Positions 1 through 6,640 are shown, counted from the stretch's first letter. The stretch is DNA of 12,070 nucleotides from an uncultured Clostridium sp. (GCA_900551135.1 URUX01000066.1:1-12070), one strand, 5' to 3'. Numbers and translations are program-made. Notes: a model not told the origin generated them from the sequence alone.

Positions 1-2
1 GC

Positions 3-155
3 TACCGCGGGGACTGCAATTGTGCGCTGGAGCCTTCCACCGGCTTTTATGACGGAATATCAAGGGCCCGGGAAAACGGCAGCCTTAAGGTGATAAAGCC
101 GGGAGAGATCTTTTCATTTACTCTGGAAATATGCCTGGAAAATACAGGTTCCTGA
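3..155 (+). CDS. C-terminal end of an aldose-1-epimerase-like (mutarotase-fold) protein, partial
   Basis: An open frame enters from the left edge and ends at TGA 153-155, giving 50 residues. It contains an N-C-A-L-E-P-S-T-G-F-Y-D-G core followed by L-K-V-I-K-P-G-E-I-F-S-F-T-L-E-I. The pattern 'xEPxTGxxDG ... LKPGExxxFxLxI' is typical of the last strands of galactose-mutarotase-fold proteins (aldose 1-epimerase and related sugar epimerases), where the Glu of the EP motif can be the catalytic base. The upstream part lies outside the window, so completeness and substrate cannot be judged. A strong terminator about 20 bp after the stop closes the unit. The family call rests on a short motif and is tentative. 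Confidence 0.55.
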   Translation, partial: YRGDCNCALEPSTGFYDGISRARENGSLKVIKPGEIFSFTLEICLENTGS

Positions 156-175
156 GTTACAGCTGAATAATACCG

Positions 176-217
176 ACACGGCAGCTTCTGTGACAATTTG
201 GAGGCTGCCGTGTTTTT
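176..217 (+). terminator. Rho-independent terminator after the mutarotase-like gene
   Basis: The arms at 176-188 and 201-213 (acacggcagc pairs gctgccgtgt, extended by three more pairs including a G-T wobble) form a 13-bp stem with a 12-nt loop. A run of T follows at 213-217. It starts 20 bp after the stop at 155. Confidence 0.85.
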
Positions 218-244
218 GTACTGTTAAAGGAGGCCTGTATACGT

Positions 245-250
245 TATAAT
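245..250 (+). promoter_or_regulatory. Candidate -10 box of the truncated response-regulator gene
   Basis: A perfect TATAAT lies 35 bp before the ATG at 286. The region 17 bp further upstream (222-227, TGTTAA) is a poor -35 match, so any promoter would be weak or need an activator. An AAAGGAGG string at 226-233 has no usable start codon behind it. Confidence 0.4.
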
Positions 251-285
251 AGGAATCATTGCCAAAAGGAACAGGAGACTTTGAA

Positions 286-438
286 ATGGTACGTATTGCG
301 GTATGTGATGATGTGAAGGAAATGCTGGGGATTTTGACGGAAATAGTGGATAAAGAGGCAGGAAAACTGTCTGAGCCTTATGAAATCAGCGGCTTTACCC
401 AGGGAAAACGCCTTGTGGAGGAACATAATAAAAAGCCG
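286..438 (+). pseudogene. Truncated response regulator (AgrA/LytTR type), receiver N-terminus only
   Basis: ATG 286 is preceded by AGGAG at 273-277 with 8-nt spacing, which is better than the TTG at 259. The product begins M-V-R-I-A-V-C-D-D, the acidic-pair start of a receiver domain. It continues through helix 1 and strand 2 (residues ~10-51) in the style of LytTR-family regulators of Firmicutes. Similarity stops after E-E-H-N-K-K-P, exactly where the phosphoacceptor strand (FDVxFLDI-like) should begin. After ~438 the frame runs into unrelated sequence and stops at 496-498. The phosphoacceptor Asp, the rest of the receiver and the DNA-binding LytTR domain are therefore missing, and no signalling function is expected. 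Transposase sequence follows at once, so the break most likely reflects insertion plus deletion. The family is clear as a receiver; LytTR assignment is inferred from sequence style. Confidence 0.8.
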
Positions 439-451
439 TTAAAAGACAAGG

Positions 452-1120
452 ATGATACTCCACCGCCATCAACCGGCGGAGAAACGCCGGACTTTTAAAG
501 GCCTGTACGATAAGATCAAACATATAGGAATCAAGACTTTAGTAGCAGATGCTGGATATAAAACACCGGCAATTGCGAAGCTTTTAATTGACGATGGGAT
601 CAGACCGCTCTTTCCGTACAGACGCCCACAGACCAAAGAAGGATTTTTCAAAAAATACGAGTATGTATATGATGAGTATTATGATTGTTACATATGTCCA
701 AACAATCAGGTGCTGAAATACAGAACCACAAATCGCGAAGGATATCGGGAATATAAAAGCTGCGGGGCTGTATGTGAGAGTTGTCCTTATCTGAAGCAAT
801 GTACAGAAAGCAAAGATCATGTAAAATTGGCAACCAGACATATCTGGGAGCCGTATATGGAAATCTGCGAAGATCTTCGCCATACACGAGGAATGAAAGA
901 ATTGTATGCGCAGAGAAAAGAGACCATCGAAAGACTCTTTGGAACAGCTAAGGAGAATCATGGTTTTCGATATACACAGATGTATGGGAAAGCACGGATG
1001 GAAATTCAAAAGGCGGCTCTTCCATTGCAGAATGGATGCCTGGAAGAGCTTATTATCAGGATGCTGTCAGAAGAACAAAGAGGTGCAGTGAGTGGCTTGA
1101 ATCGAATGGCTATCAGATAG
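452..1120 (+). pseudogene. IS1182-family DDE transposase, C-terminal fragment
   Basis: Transposase-like sequence starts near residue 14 (T-F-K-G-L-Y-D-K-I); the codons before that are junction sequence. Diagnostic motifs are V-A-D-A-G-Y-K-T-P at residues 31-39 (the second catalytic Asp of the DDE triad is D33), Y-V-Y-D-E-Y-Y-D-C-Y-I-C-P at 71-83, a cysteine cluster (C79, C82, C104, C108, C111, C117), R-H-I-W-E at 129-133, and R-K-E-T-I-E-R-L-F at 155-163 carrying the last catalytic Glu (E160). This order matches IS1182-family transposases, usually about 450-550 residues, so roughly the first half to two thirds is missing, including the first catalytic Asp. The last 30 residues are only loosely family-like. 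The protein cannot be active. Confidence 0.85.
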
Positions 1121-1147
1121 AACACCGCTGCATGGTGTGGTGTCAAG

Positions 1148-1175
1148 GGTGTACAGATGGTGATCTGGGTACACC
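1148..1175. repeat. Hairpin-forming inverted repeat near the presumed IS right end
   Basis: GGTGTACAGAT (1148-1158) pairs with ATCT (1163-1166) and GTACACC (1169-1175), with a GG bulge and a GGTG loop. It lies between the transposase stop and the SGNH remnant. No T-tract follows, so it does not look like a terminator. It may be a subterminal structure of the insertion sequence. Confidence 0.5.
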
Positions 1176-1194
1176 ACCTGGGACTTATAAGCGC

Positions 1195-1500
1195 TGTACA
1201 GGTCAATTTATAGAAAGATTTTTAGAAGAATGCCAGATGGAAGTGTGTTTTTTGATTCAGATAGGAAACAGAAAAAATGATAAAAATTTATATGTGCCGA
1301 TTCAGAACGCGCAGACAGAACTGGCAGAGGAGCAGGAAAATATTGTAATGGTAAGCCGGCAGTTTAAAAATTTTGCTCAAAAAGGCCTGATGAAAGATGA
1401 ATACCATTATTGCCAGAAAGGATATAACCTGGTGGAGGAAGAGGCAGGAAGAAATGCAGGAATCTATGTGCTGAACGGCTCTTTTGCGTTACAAAAGTAA
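1195..1500 (+). pseudogene. C-terminal remnant of a sialate-O-acetylesterase-like SGNH hydrolase (SASA/DUF303 type)
   Basis: The open frame contains ~100 residues: an E-V-C-F-L-I-Q-I-G strand, Y-V-P-I-Q-N-A-Q-T-E-L, I-V-M-V-S-R-Q-F, and G-L-M-K-D-E-Y-H-Y-C-Q-K-G-Y-N-L-V. The D-E-Y-H tetrad fits the C-terminal D-x-x-H block of SGNH hydrolases, which supplies the catalytic Asp and His. The following G-Y-N-x-V-x-E-E-A-G is typical of acetylxylan-esterase/sialate-O-acetylesterase-like proteins. The nucleophile GDS block and the central fold are absent. The fragment starts directly after insertion-sequence sequence with no ribosome binding site, so it is a decay product. The family call comes from pattern memory and is moderately secure; the substrate is unknown. 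Confidence 0.6.
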
Positions 1501-1570
1501 GAAAATGTCCATTATCTATTGACAAATCCGACAAGATATAGCAAACTACAATAAGTGGTTTTTAAAACTA

Positions 1571-1576
1571 TATAAT
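1571..1576 (+). promoter_or_regulatory. -10 box of the degV promoter
   Basis: A perfect TATAAT lies 27 bp before the DegV start, followed by GGAGG at 1592-1596 (7 nt from the ATG). The upstream -35 is poor at 17 bp (ACAATA, 1548-1553). A TTGACA at 1519-1524 is too far away for this box. The promoter position is plausible but its strength is unclear. Confidence 0.5.
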
Positions 1577-1603
1577 ACAGAGGGATAAGACGGAGGATTT
1601 GTT

Positions 1604-2440
1604 ATGGTAAGGATAGTGACAGACTCTTCTGTGCTGTATACAGAAGAAGAGGCAATAGAGGCAGGATTTGATGCAGTGCCCTTGTGCATCCACATAGGGG
1701 ATTTGGAAGGCAGAGATCTGCAGATTGATATGGAAGATTTTTACAGGAGAATTGAAGCAGGGCAGATTCCTATGTCCTCCCAGCCGCCGGTTGGAGAAGT
1801 GGCAGATGTTTATGAAAAGTATCCGGATTCGGAGATTATTAATATTTCCATAGCAGACGGATTGTCTGGAACCTGGCAGGGGGCATGCTGTGCCAGAGAC
1901 ATGACCGGGCATCCGGAGAAAATTACAGTATTTAACAGCAGGACGTTGTGCGGTCCTCACCGCTATATGGCAGAACAGGCTCAGAAGATGGCGGAGGATG
2001 GAAAAGGAACCAGGGAAATTCTGGAATGGCTTGAAAAAGCGGCAAAGAAGACGGAGTCATTTTTGATTCCCCAGGACTTTTCTTTTTTGAAACGGGGAGG
2101 CAGACTGACTCCAATGGCAGCAGCCCTGGGGACGGTTCTCAGGTTAAAACCGGTCATGAAGCTGACAGAAGACGGAAGCCGCATTGACAAATTTTTTGTA
2201 AAACGTACCATGTCATCGGCAGTAGACGGCATTATGGAACATATGAAAAAGGCGGGAGTTGGTTCCAGGCATATTTTATATATTGCCCATGCCAGAGCGT
2301 TGGAAGATGCAAAAAAAATCCAGGAAATGATGGAAAAGGCTTTTGAAGGATTGGAAATCCATATATTGGAGTTGAGCCCTGTATTTGTGGCCCAGGGAGG
2401 ACCGAAATGTGTGGCTATCCAGTATATTGAGCGTTTTTAA
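1604..2440 (+). CDS. DegV family fatty-acid-binding protein
   Basis: This 278-residue protein has the normal DegV length. It starts M-V-R-I-V-T-D-S-S, the family N-terminus. S-Q-P-P-V-G-E-V at 59-66 matches the T-S-Q-P-S loop, I-A-D-G-L-S-G-T at 83-90 matches the G-L-S-G-T loop that holds the lipid carboxylate, and F-L-K-R-G-G-R-L at 161-168 matches the L-K-R-G-G-R segment. DegV/FakB proteins bind a fatty acid and present it to the kinase FakA for phosphorylation; many Firmicutes carry several copies away from fakA, as here. One oddity is that the C-terminal loop usually written H-x-G-P-G reads A-Q-G-G-P-K (263-268), so the conserved His is Gln. GGAGG precedes ATG 1604. The gene is monocistronic, with its own promoter and the merR promoter after it. 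Family certain; the specific ligand is unknown. Confidence 0.93.
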   Translation: MVRIVTDSSVLYTEEEAIEAGFDAVPLCIHIGDLEGRDLQIDMEDFYRRIEAGQIPMSSQPPVGEVADVYEKYPDSEIINISIADGLSGTWQGACCARDMTGHPEKITVFNSRTLCGPHRYMAEQAQKMAEDGKGTREILEWLEKAAKKTESFLIPQDFSFLKRGGRLTPMAAALGTVLRLKPVMKLTEDGSRIDKFFVKRTMSSAVDGIMEHMKKAGVGSRHILYIAHARALEDAKKIQEMMEKAFEGLEIHILELSPVFVAQGGPKCVAIQYIERF

Positions 2441-2461
2441 CAGATATTTTTGAAATTTTCC

Positions 2462-2492
2462 TTGACCTTATGCCAACTATAAGCCTTATAAT
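2462..2492 (+). promoter_or_regulatory. MerR-type promoter/operator of the membrane-anchored MerR gene
   Basis: TTGACC (2462-2467) and TATAAT (2487-2492) are separated by 19 bp. This long spacer is the hallmark of promoters activated by MerR-family proteins through DNA distortion. An inverted repeat, CTTAT (2467-2471) and ATAAG (2479-2483), is centred at 2475, between the two boxes, as in known MerR operators. The arrangement predicts autoregulation by the gene that starts 63 bp downstream. No terminator is seen between the degV stop at 2440 and this promoter. Confidence 0.75.
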
Positions 2493-2554
2493 ACGGCTGT
2501 AAGAAATAAAAAACAGCAGATTGAGGGGCTGAATAGCAGTAAGGAGGATTTCTT

Positions 2555-3421
2555 ATGATGACAATCAAAGAAGCGGAACGGATTACTGGGATTACCAGTC
2601 AAAACATTCGCTATTATGAAAAACAGGGACTTTTAAATCCGGCCAGAAAAGCAGAAAATTCTTACAGAGAATACTCGGAGGAAGACATTCGGAGAATCCG
2701 GCAGATTAAGCTGTTTCGTAAGCTGGGGATGCCGCTCGGAGATATTAAGCGTCTTTTGGAAGGAACCGTAACGTTGGAGGATGCCATTGCGGCTCAGATT
2801 TGCAGACTGCAGTCAGAGAAGGAGACGGTGCTGGCAGCTTTGAAGTTTTGTGGGAAAATTCAGGAAACCCAGCTTGCGGAAATGGATGAGGAACGATACC
2901 TGGAACAGATGAACGAAGAGGAAGAAAAAGGGTCTGTGTTTGTTCGGGTTGTAGACGATTATCTTCGGGTGATGAAAGCGGAGATGGACAGGGAATTTTC
3001 TTTTATGCCGGATTCCAGATGCGATACGTCTCAGGAATTTACGGAGGAACTGCTGAAATACGGAGCAGAGAATGGCCGTCACATTGTTATAATAAAGGAA
3101 GGGATGTCACCCAGGATGATGATAGACGGAGTGGAATATTACGCCTACCGCACGTCTTCACGGTTTGGAATTGTCGTTCATTGCAAAATGGCTCATGAGG
3201 AAGACTATATGCCGAAAGGGATGACAGAAAGCAAATACCGGAAATACAGGGCGGTTTCGCTGGCTGTAATTCCGGTACTGATATTCCTGCTGCTTGGAGG
3301 CATCATATTTGCAAGCAGATCCTCTGCAGCAGAAACGTGGCTGATGGTATTGGTCATGGGCGTCATGCTCATTGCTGATTCCTGTTTTGCTTATTACTGC
3401 TACGGAAGAAATTTTCAGTAA
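2555..3421 (+). CDS. MerR family transcriptional regulator with two C-terminal transmembrane segments
   Basis: The N-terminus is a MerR winged helix: M-T-I-K-E-A-E-R-I-T-G-I at 2-13, N-I-R-Y-Y-E-K-Q-G-L-L at 17-27, and the R-E-Y wing near 38-40. A helical dimerisation/coiled-coil stretch follows (~residues 75-125). Residues 126-230 form a soluble region I do not recognise. Two hydrophobic spans, ~234-254 and ~261-282, then end the protein at Y-G-R-N-F-Q. Typical MerR activators are 110-270 residues and soluble, so the protein is probably anchored in the membrane with its DNA-binding head in the cytosol. AAGGAGG sits 7 nt before ATG 2555 (a second ATG follows at 2558). The gene is autonomous, with its own 19-bp-spacer promoter. 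The target genes and the inducing signal are unknown. The gene ends 5 bp from the convergent SDR stop with no terminator between. Confidence 0.88.
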   Translation: MMTIKEAERITGITSQNIRYYEKQGLLNPARKAENSYREYSEEDIRRIRQIKLFRKLGMPLGDIKRLLEGTVTLEDAIAAQICRLQSEKETVLAALKFCGKIQETQLAEMDEERYLEQMNEEEEKGSVFVRVVDDYLRVMKAEMDREFSFMPDSRCDTSQEFTEELLKYGAENGRHIVIIKEGMSPRMMIDGVEYYAYRTSSRFGIVVHCKMAHEEDYMPKGMTESKYRKYRAVSLAVIPVLIFLLLGGIIFASRSSAAETWLMVLVMGVMLIADSCFAYYCYGRNFQ

Positions 3422-3426
3422 CAGGC

Positions 3427-4158
3427 TTACGTCCATCCTCCGTCCAGGCCAATGACTTCTCCGGTCAGATAGGCGTTTTTATATCCCAGATGGTAGACCA
3501 GATCGGCCACTTCTTCGGCTTTTCCTAAGCGTCCTGCCGGAATTTCTTCTACCAGGGCGATAAATTCGGACTCCTCCATCCACTGATTCATTTCCGTATC
3601 AATAGCGCCGCAGGCGACAGCGTTGACCTGGATGTTGCTGGGAGCCAGTTCTTTTGCCAAAGCTTTTGTGAAGGCATTGATGGCTCCCTTGGTGGCGGAA
3701 TAGGCCACTTCGCAGGATGCGCCTACATTTCCCCAGACAGAGGAAATGTTGATGATTTTCCCTTGCTTTTTTGCCACCATGGCAGGGATTGCCAGCTTGC
3801 AGCAGTTAAAGACAGAGTTTAGATTGGTATGGATTACCCGATCCCAGTCCTGAACCGACATGTCCTGCAGCAGTCCGATGTAGGAAACCCCTGCATTGTT
3901 GACTAACACATCTAAGGATCCGAATTGCTTGCGGATTAGTTCGAACAATTCTTGGCAGTTTTCCATGTTTCCCATGTCCCCTACATAGGCAAGACAGGAT
4001 ACCTGGTAAGATTCAATTTCTTTTTTTGCCTGCATCAGGCGTTCTTCATTGTGAATACAGCTAATTGCTACGTTGTAGCCTTTTTTTGCAAATTTGACAG
4101 CAATGGCCTTTCCGATTCCACGGGAAGCGCCGGTAACCAGTACGGTTTTTTGTGCCAT
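3427..4158 (-). CDS. SDR family NAD(P)-dependent oxidoreductase (FabG-like)
   Basis: The 243-residue protein is a classical short-chain dehydrogenase. It has the cofactor loop T-G-A-S-R-G-I-G at 9-16, N-N-A-G at 87-90, a catalytic Ser in N-I-S-S (S140), the Y-x-x-x-K pair at Y153/K157, and the C-terminal L-T-G-E-V-I-G-L-D-G-G at 231-241. This layout fits 3-oxoacyl-ACP reductase-like (FabG/YmfI) enzymes. The gene stands alone rather than in a fab cluster, so the true substrate could be another ketone or alcohol. The start chosen is ATG 4158 because GAGGTG (4165-4170) lies 6 nt upstream; the frame extends further, but the next ATG would have the binding site directly against it. Divergent to trxB, convergent with merR. 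Confidence 0.92.
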   Translation of the reverse strand: MAQKTVLVTGASRGIGKAIAVKFAKKGYNVAISCIHNEERLMQAKKEIESYQVSCLAYVGDMGNMENCQELFELIRKQFGSLDVLVNNAGVSYIGLLQDMSVQDWDRVIHTNLNSVFNCCKLAIPAMVAKKQGKIINISSVWGNVGASCEVAYSATKGAINAFTKALAKELAPSNIQVNAVACGAIDTEMNQWMEESEFIALVEEIPAGRLGKAEEVADLVYHLGYKNAYLTGEVIGLDGGWT

Positions 4159-4179
4159 AATCATCACCTCTTTAGAAAG

Positions 4180-4208
4180 AGTATAGCACATTTCCGGCTG
4201 CTTGTAAC
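4180..4208 (-). promoter_or_regulatory. Promoter of the SDR gene
   Basis: Read on the minus strand, GTTACA (4203-4208) and TATACT (4180-4185) are separated by 17 bp, with TGC directly before the -10 box (extended -10). The -10 lies 22 bp from the SDR start codon, leaving a very short leader. Confidence 0.6.
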
Positions 4209-4227
4209 AGAATCGTAAGAAATTTTT

Positions 4228-4258
4228 TTGGAAATATGGACAGGACTTGTGTTATACT
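4228..4258 (+). promoter_or_regulatory. Promoter of the trxB-NlpC/P60 operon
   Basis: TATACT (4253-4258) is preceded by TGT, an extended -10 arrangement. TTGGAA (4228-4233) is the best -35 match, with a 19-bp spacer. The -10 is 57 bp from the trxB start. The divergent SDR promoter also uses an extended TATACT box. Confidence 0.5.
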
Positions 4259-4315
4259 AAATAAGAATGAGAAGAAGCGAAAATAGAAACAAGAAGTGAG
4301 AGAAAGGAAGATTAT

Positions 4316-5233
4316 ATGGCACAGATATATGATTTAGTAATTGTTGGTTCAGGACCTGCCGGTCTGGCGGCGGCAATTTATGCAGAAAGGGCCCGGCTCA
4401 GTACCCTTGTAATAGAAAAAGGCATGGTAAGCGGCGGGCAGGTTATGACTACTTATGAAGTAGACAATTACCCTGGTCTTCCGGGAGTAGGGGGCTATGA
4501 TCTGGGAACCAAATTCAGAGAACATGCAGATAACCTGGGCGCTCAGTTTGCAGAGGATGAGGTAATCCGGATTGAAGATGAGGGCGCTGTGAAACGGATT
4601 GTGTGCGAGCACGAGACTTATGAGGCCAGGGCGGTAATTCTTGCTACCGGAGCCAGCCATAGAAAGCTGGGTGTGCCAGGAGAAGAAGAACTGGCCGGTA
4701 TGGGCGTTTCTTACTGCGCCACCTGTGACGGCGCATTTTTCCGTAAAAAGGTAACGGCAGTTATCGGAGGCGGAGACGTAGCCTTGGAAGATGCAATTTT
4801 CCTTTCCAGAATCTGTGAAAAGGTGTATCTGATTCACCGCAGAAATGAGTTCCGTGGGGCCAAAAGTCTGCAGGAACAGGTATTTTCCAGGGATAATATC
4901 GAAGTTATCTGGGACAGCGTAGTGGATGAGATTGTGGGAACGGATCGGGTAGAAGCCCTGGCTGTCCGGAATGTAAAAAATGGAGAAGAAACGAAACTTC
5001 CAGTTAACGGCGTTTTCGTGGCAGTAGGAATTACTCCGGCAAGCCAGGCCTTTGAAGGGCTGGTAGAGATGGATCACGGATATATTCAGGCAGGAGAAGA
5101 CTGCTGTACCTCCTGTCCAGGAATCTTTGCAGCAGGAGATGTACGGACCAAACCGCTGCGCCAGATTGTTACTGCTGCGGCAGACGGGGCCAATGCAGTA
5201 ACCAGTGTAGAACGGTATTTGATGGAAGGTTAG
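4316..5233 (+). CDS. trxB: Thioredoxin-disulfide reductase
   Basis: This 305-residue flavoprotein has the normal low-molecular-weight TrxB length. It transfers electrons from NADPH through FAD and a redox disulfide to thioredoxin in the cytoplasm. FAD-binding G-S-G-P-A-G-L-A-A-A lies at 11-20. The active-site C-A-T-C-D-G is at 134-139, with redox cysteines C134 and C137. The NADPH domain shows G-G-G-D-V-A-L-E at 151-158 and H-R-R-N-E-F-R at 174-180, the latter being the usual NADPH-2'-phosphate motif. A-A-G-D-V-R at 272-277 closes the FAD site. AAGGAA precedes ATG 4316. The next gene starts 19 bp after the stop and is probably co-transcribed. No trxA is adjacent. All catalytic residues are present. 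Confidence 0.96.
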   Translation: MAQIYDLVIVGSGPAGLAAAIYAERARLSTLVIEKGMVSGGQVMTTYEVDNYPGLPGVGGYDLGTKFREHADNLGAQFAEDEVIRIEDEGAVKRIVCEHETYEARAVILATGASHRKLGVPGEEELAGMGVSYCATCDGAFFRKKVTAVIGGGDVALEDAIFLSRICEKVYLIHRRNEFRGAKSLQEQVFSRDNIEVIWDSVVDEIVGTDRVEALAVRNVKNGEETKLPVNGVFVAVGITPASQAFEGLVEMDHGYIQAGEDCCTSCPGIFAAGDVRTKPLRQIVTAAADGANAVTSVERYLMEG

Positions 5234-5252
5234 ACAGAAGAGGGAGATATAC

Positions 5253-6626
5253 ATGAATAATTGGAAAAAGGCAGTGATTGCACTTTCTTTCTGTCTTATT
5301 AATACAGGCGTTGTTCCGGCTTTTGCATCCGTAAATCCAGAAGCCGGAGCCCTCAGGCTGGTTGTCAGTGAGAAGAAAGCACCCAACGTATCGGCAAAAG
5401 CCAGCGCTTATGAGAATGTGGCGATTTCCAGGGTATCGGACTATGTCAACGTCCGCAGTGAAGCCAGCACAAAGGGGCAGATTGTGGGAAAGATTTACAA
5501 CAACTGTGCAGCCACGATTTTAGAGACTGTTTCCGGAGAAGGCGGAGACTGGTATCGGATTCAGTCTGGAAGTGTTACAGGATACATTAAGGCTCAGTAT
5601 TTTGTGACGGGAGATGCGGCAGAGGGGATTGCCAAGGAAGTAGGCGTCGAATATGCCATGATTAATACGGCGTCTCTCCGGCTTCGGGCAGAGCCGAACC
5701 TGACCAGCGATACCCTGACCCTGTTAAGTCAGGGGGCTCGTTATGAAGTGCTGAGTGAGGAAAATAATTTCGCAAAGCTGGCCATTGATACAGACCTGAC
5801 CGGATATGTGTCAATGGACTACATAAAGACTGCTGTAGAATTTAAACAGGCGGTTTCTCTGGAAGAAGAGGCGGCTCAGAAGGCAGAAGAGGAAAAGAGA
5901 AAGCAGGAGGCAGAGGCGGCAATCAGCCAGCTGAATGAGGTTTTGCAGGCAGAAGCCCTGGGAGACGGACAGTCTCAGAACGAAGCGTCCAAGGTTCCTG
6001 CTAAGGAATCGACTGCATCTGCTACGGCTCCGGTAGGAATTAATGGAACCATTGCTGCAAATCCGCTGGGAAGCGGAAAGGATGCTGCAGCCCAGGCGCC
6101 GGCGCTTCAGACTTCGGCAGCAGCTTCAAAGTCTGATAACTCCGGCAGCGCCAATCCTACGGTTCCGGCTGGCCCGGGAGGTTCTGAAAACAGCAATCCA
6201 GGCAGCGGACAAGCCCCCAGCGTATCTTATGGCCCGGGCGGCAATGCTTCCGACAAGGTAGTATCCGCTACCAGGACTGCGATTGTGGCATATGCAAAAC
6301 AGTTTTTGGGAAATCCTTACGTATATGGAGGAACCAGCCTGACAGACGGTGCGGACTGCTCTGGATTTACCATGAGCGTCTATAAGCATTTTGGCATTGA
6401 CATTGGCCGTACATCCAGGGATCAGGCGGCAAAGGGACGGGAAATCTCCCAGTCAGAGATGCAGCCTGGAGATTTGCTGTTTTATGCCAGCGGCGACTAT
6501 ATCAATCACGTAACCATGTATGTAGGAGGCGGACAGGTTATTCACTCCAGTACTCCGGCAACAGGCATTACTCTTACGCCGGCTAATTACCGGACTCCCT
6601 GCAAGGTTGTTACATTTTTGGACTAA
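5253..6626 (+). CDS. Exported SH3b-domain NlpC/P60 peptidoglycan hydrolase
   Basis: The 457-residue protein starts with a signal peptide (~1-26: K5-K6, hydrophobic core, A-F-A-S). Two bacterial SH3 repeats follow at ~56-118 (Y-V-N-V-R-S-E-A-S) and ~134-192 (S-L-R-L-R-A-E-P-N), then a Glu/Lys/Ala-rich helical segment at ~203-235 and a low-complexity Ala/Ser/Gly/Pro linker at ~240-335 with two copies of G-P-G-G. The C-terminal NlpC/P60 domain (~340-457) carries the catalytic Cys in A-D-C-S-G-F (C369), His in N-H-V-T-M-Y-V-G (H419) and the third polar residue in V-I-H-S-S (H431). Such enzymes cleave D-gamma-glutamyl-diamino acid links in stem peptides; the SH3 repeats bind wall peptides. GAGGGAG is 5 nt before ATG 5253. 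The 19-bp gap from trxB suggests one operon. A terminator follows. Confidence 0.95.
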   Translation: MNNWKKAVIALSFCLINTGVVPAFASVNPEAGALRLVVSEKKAPNVSAKASAYENVAISRVSDYVNVRSEASTKGQIVGKIYNNCAATILETVSGEGGDWYRIQSGSVTGYIKAQYFVTGDAAEGIAKEVGVEYAMINTASLRLRAEPNLTSDTLTLLSQGARYEVLSEENNFAKLAIDTDLTGYVSMDYIKTAVEFKQAVSLEEEAAQKAEEEKRKQEAEAAISQLNEVLQAEALGDGQSQNEASKVPAKESTASATAPVGINGTIAANPLGSGKDAAAQAPALQTSAAASKSDNSGSANPTVPAGPGGSENSNPGSGQAPSVSYGPGGNASDKVVSATRTAIVAYAKQFLGNPYVYGGTSLTDGADCSGFTMSVYKHFGIDIGRTSRDQAAKGREISQSEMQPGDLLFYASGDYINHVTMYVGGGQVIHSSTPATGITLTPANYRTPCKVVTFLD

Positions 6627-6640
6627 ATGATAGAAAAGAT

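Larger units (their letters stand above)
439..1194 (+). mobile_element. Remnant of an IS1182-family insertion sequence
   Basis: This is the segment between the broken response regulator and the broken SGNH hydrolase. It contains the C-terminal part of an IS1182-type transposase (452-1120) but no N-terminal part and no recognisable left end. About 75 bp after the transposase stop contain two hairpins (1122-1138 and 1148-1175) that could belong to the right end. No matching inverted repeat or target-site duplication is visible at the left junction, as expected if the left part was deleted together with flanking DNA. Boundaries are approximate and set by where the neighbouring genes stop being recognisable. 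Confidence 0.7.

Noticed and set aside
226..233. AAAGGAGG ribosome-binding-like site before the response regulator
   Set aside because: No start codon with a meaningful frame follows at the right distance.
584..1009. Minus-strand 141-codon hydrophobic-looking frame
   Set aside because: It is antisense to the IS1182 transposase fragment, whose motifs are unambiguous.
1519..1552. TTGACA (1519-1524) with TACAAT (1547-1552) as the degV promoter
   Set aside because: The spacer is 22 bp, outside the usual range for a sigma-A promoter; TATAAT at 1571 is better placed.
4349..5386. 345-codon minus-strand open frame opposite trxB and the start of the NlpC/P60 gene
   Set aside because: It is fully antisense to genes with clear catalytic motifs, has no recognisable domain, and arises from codon bias on the coding strand.
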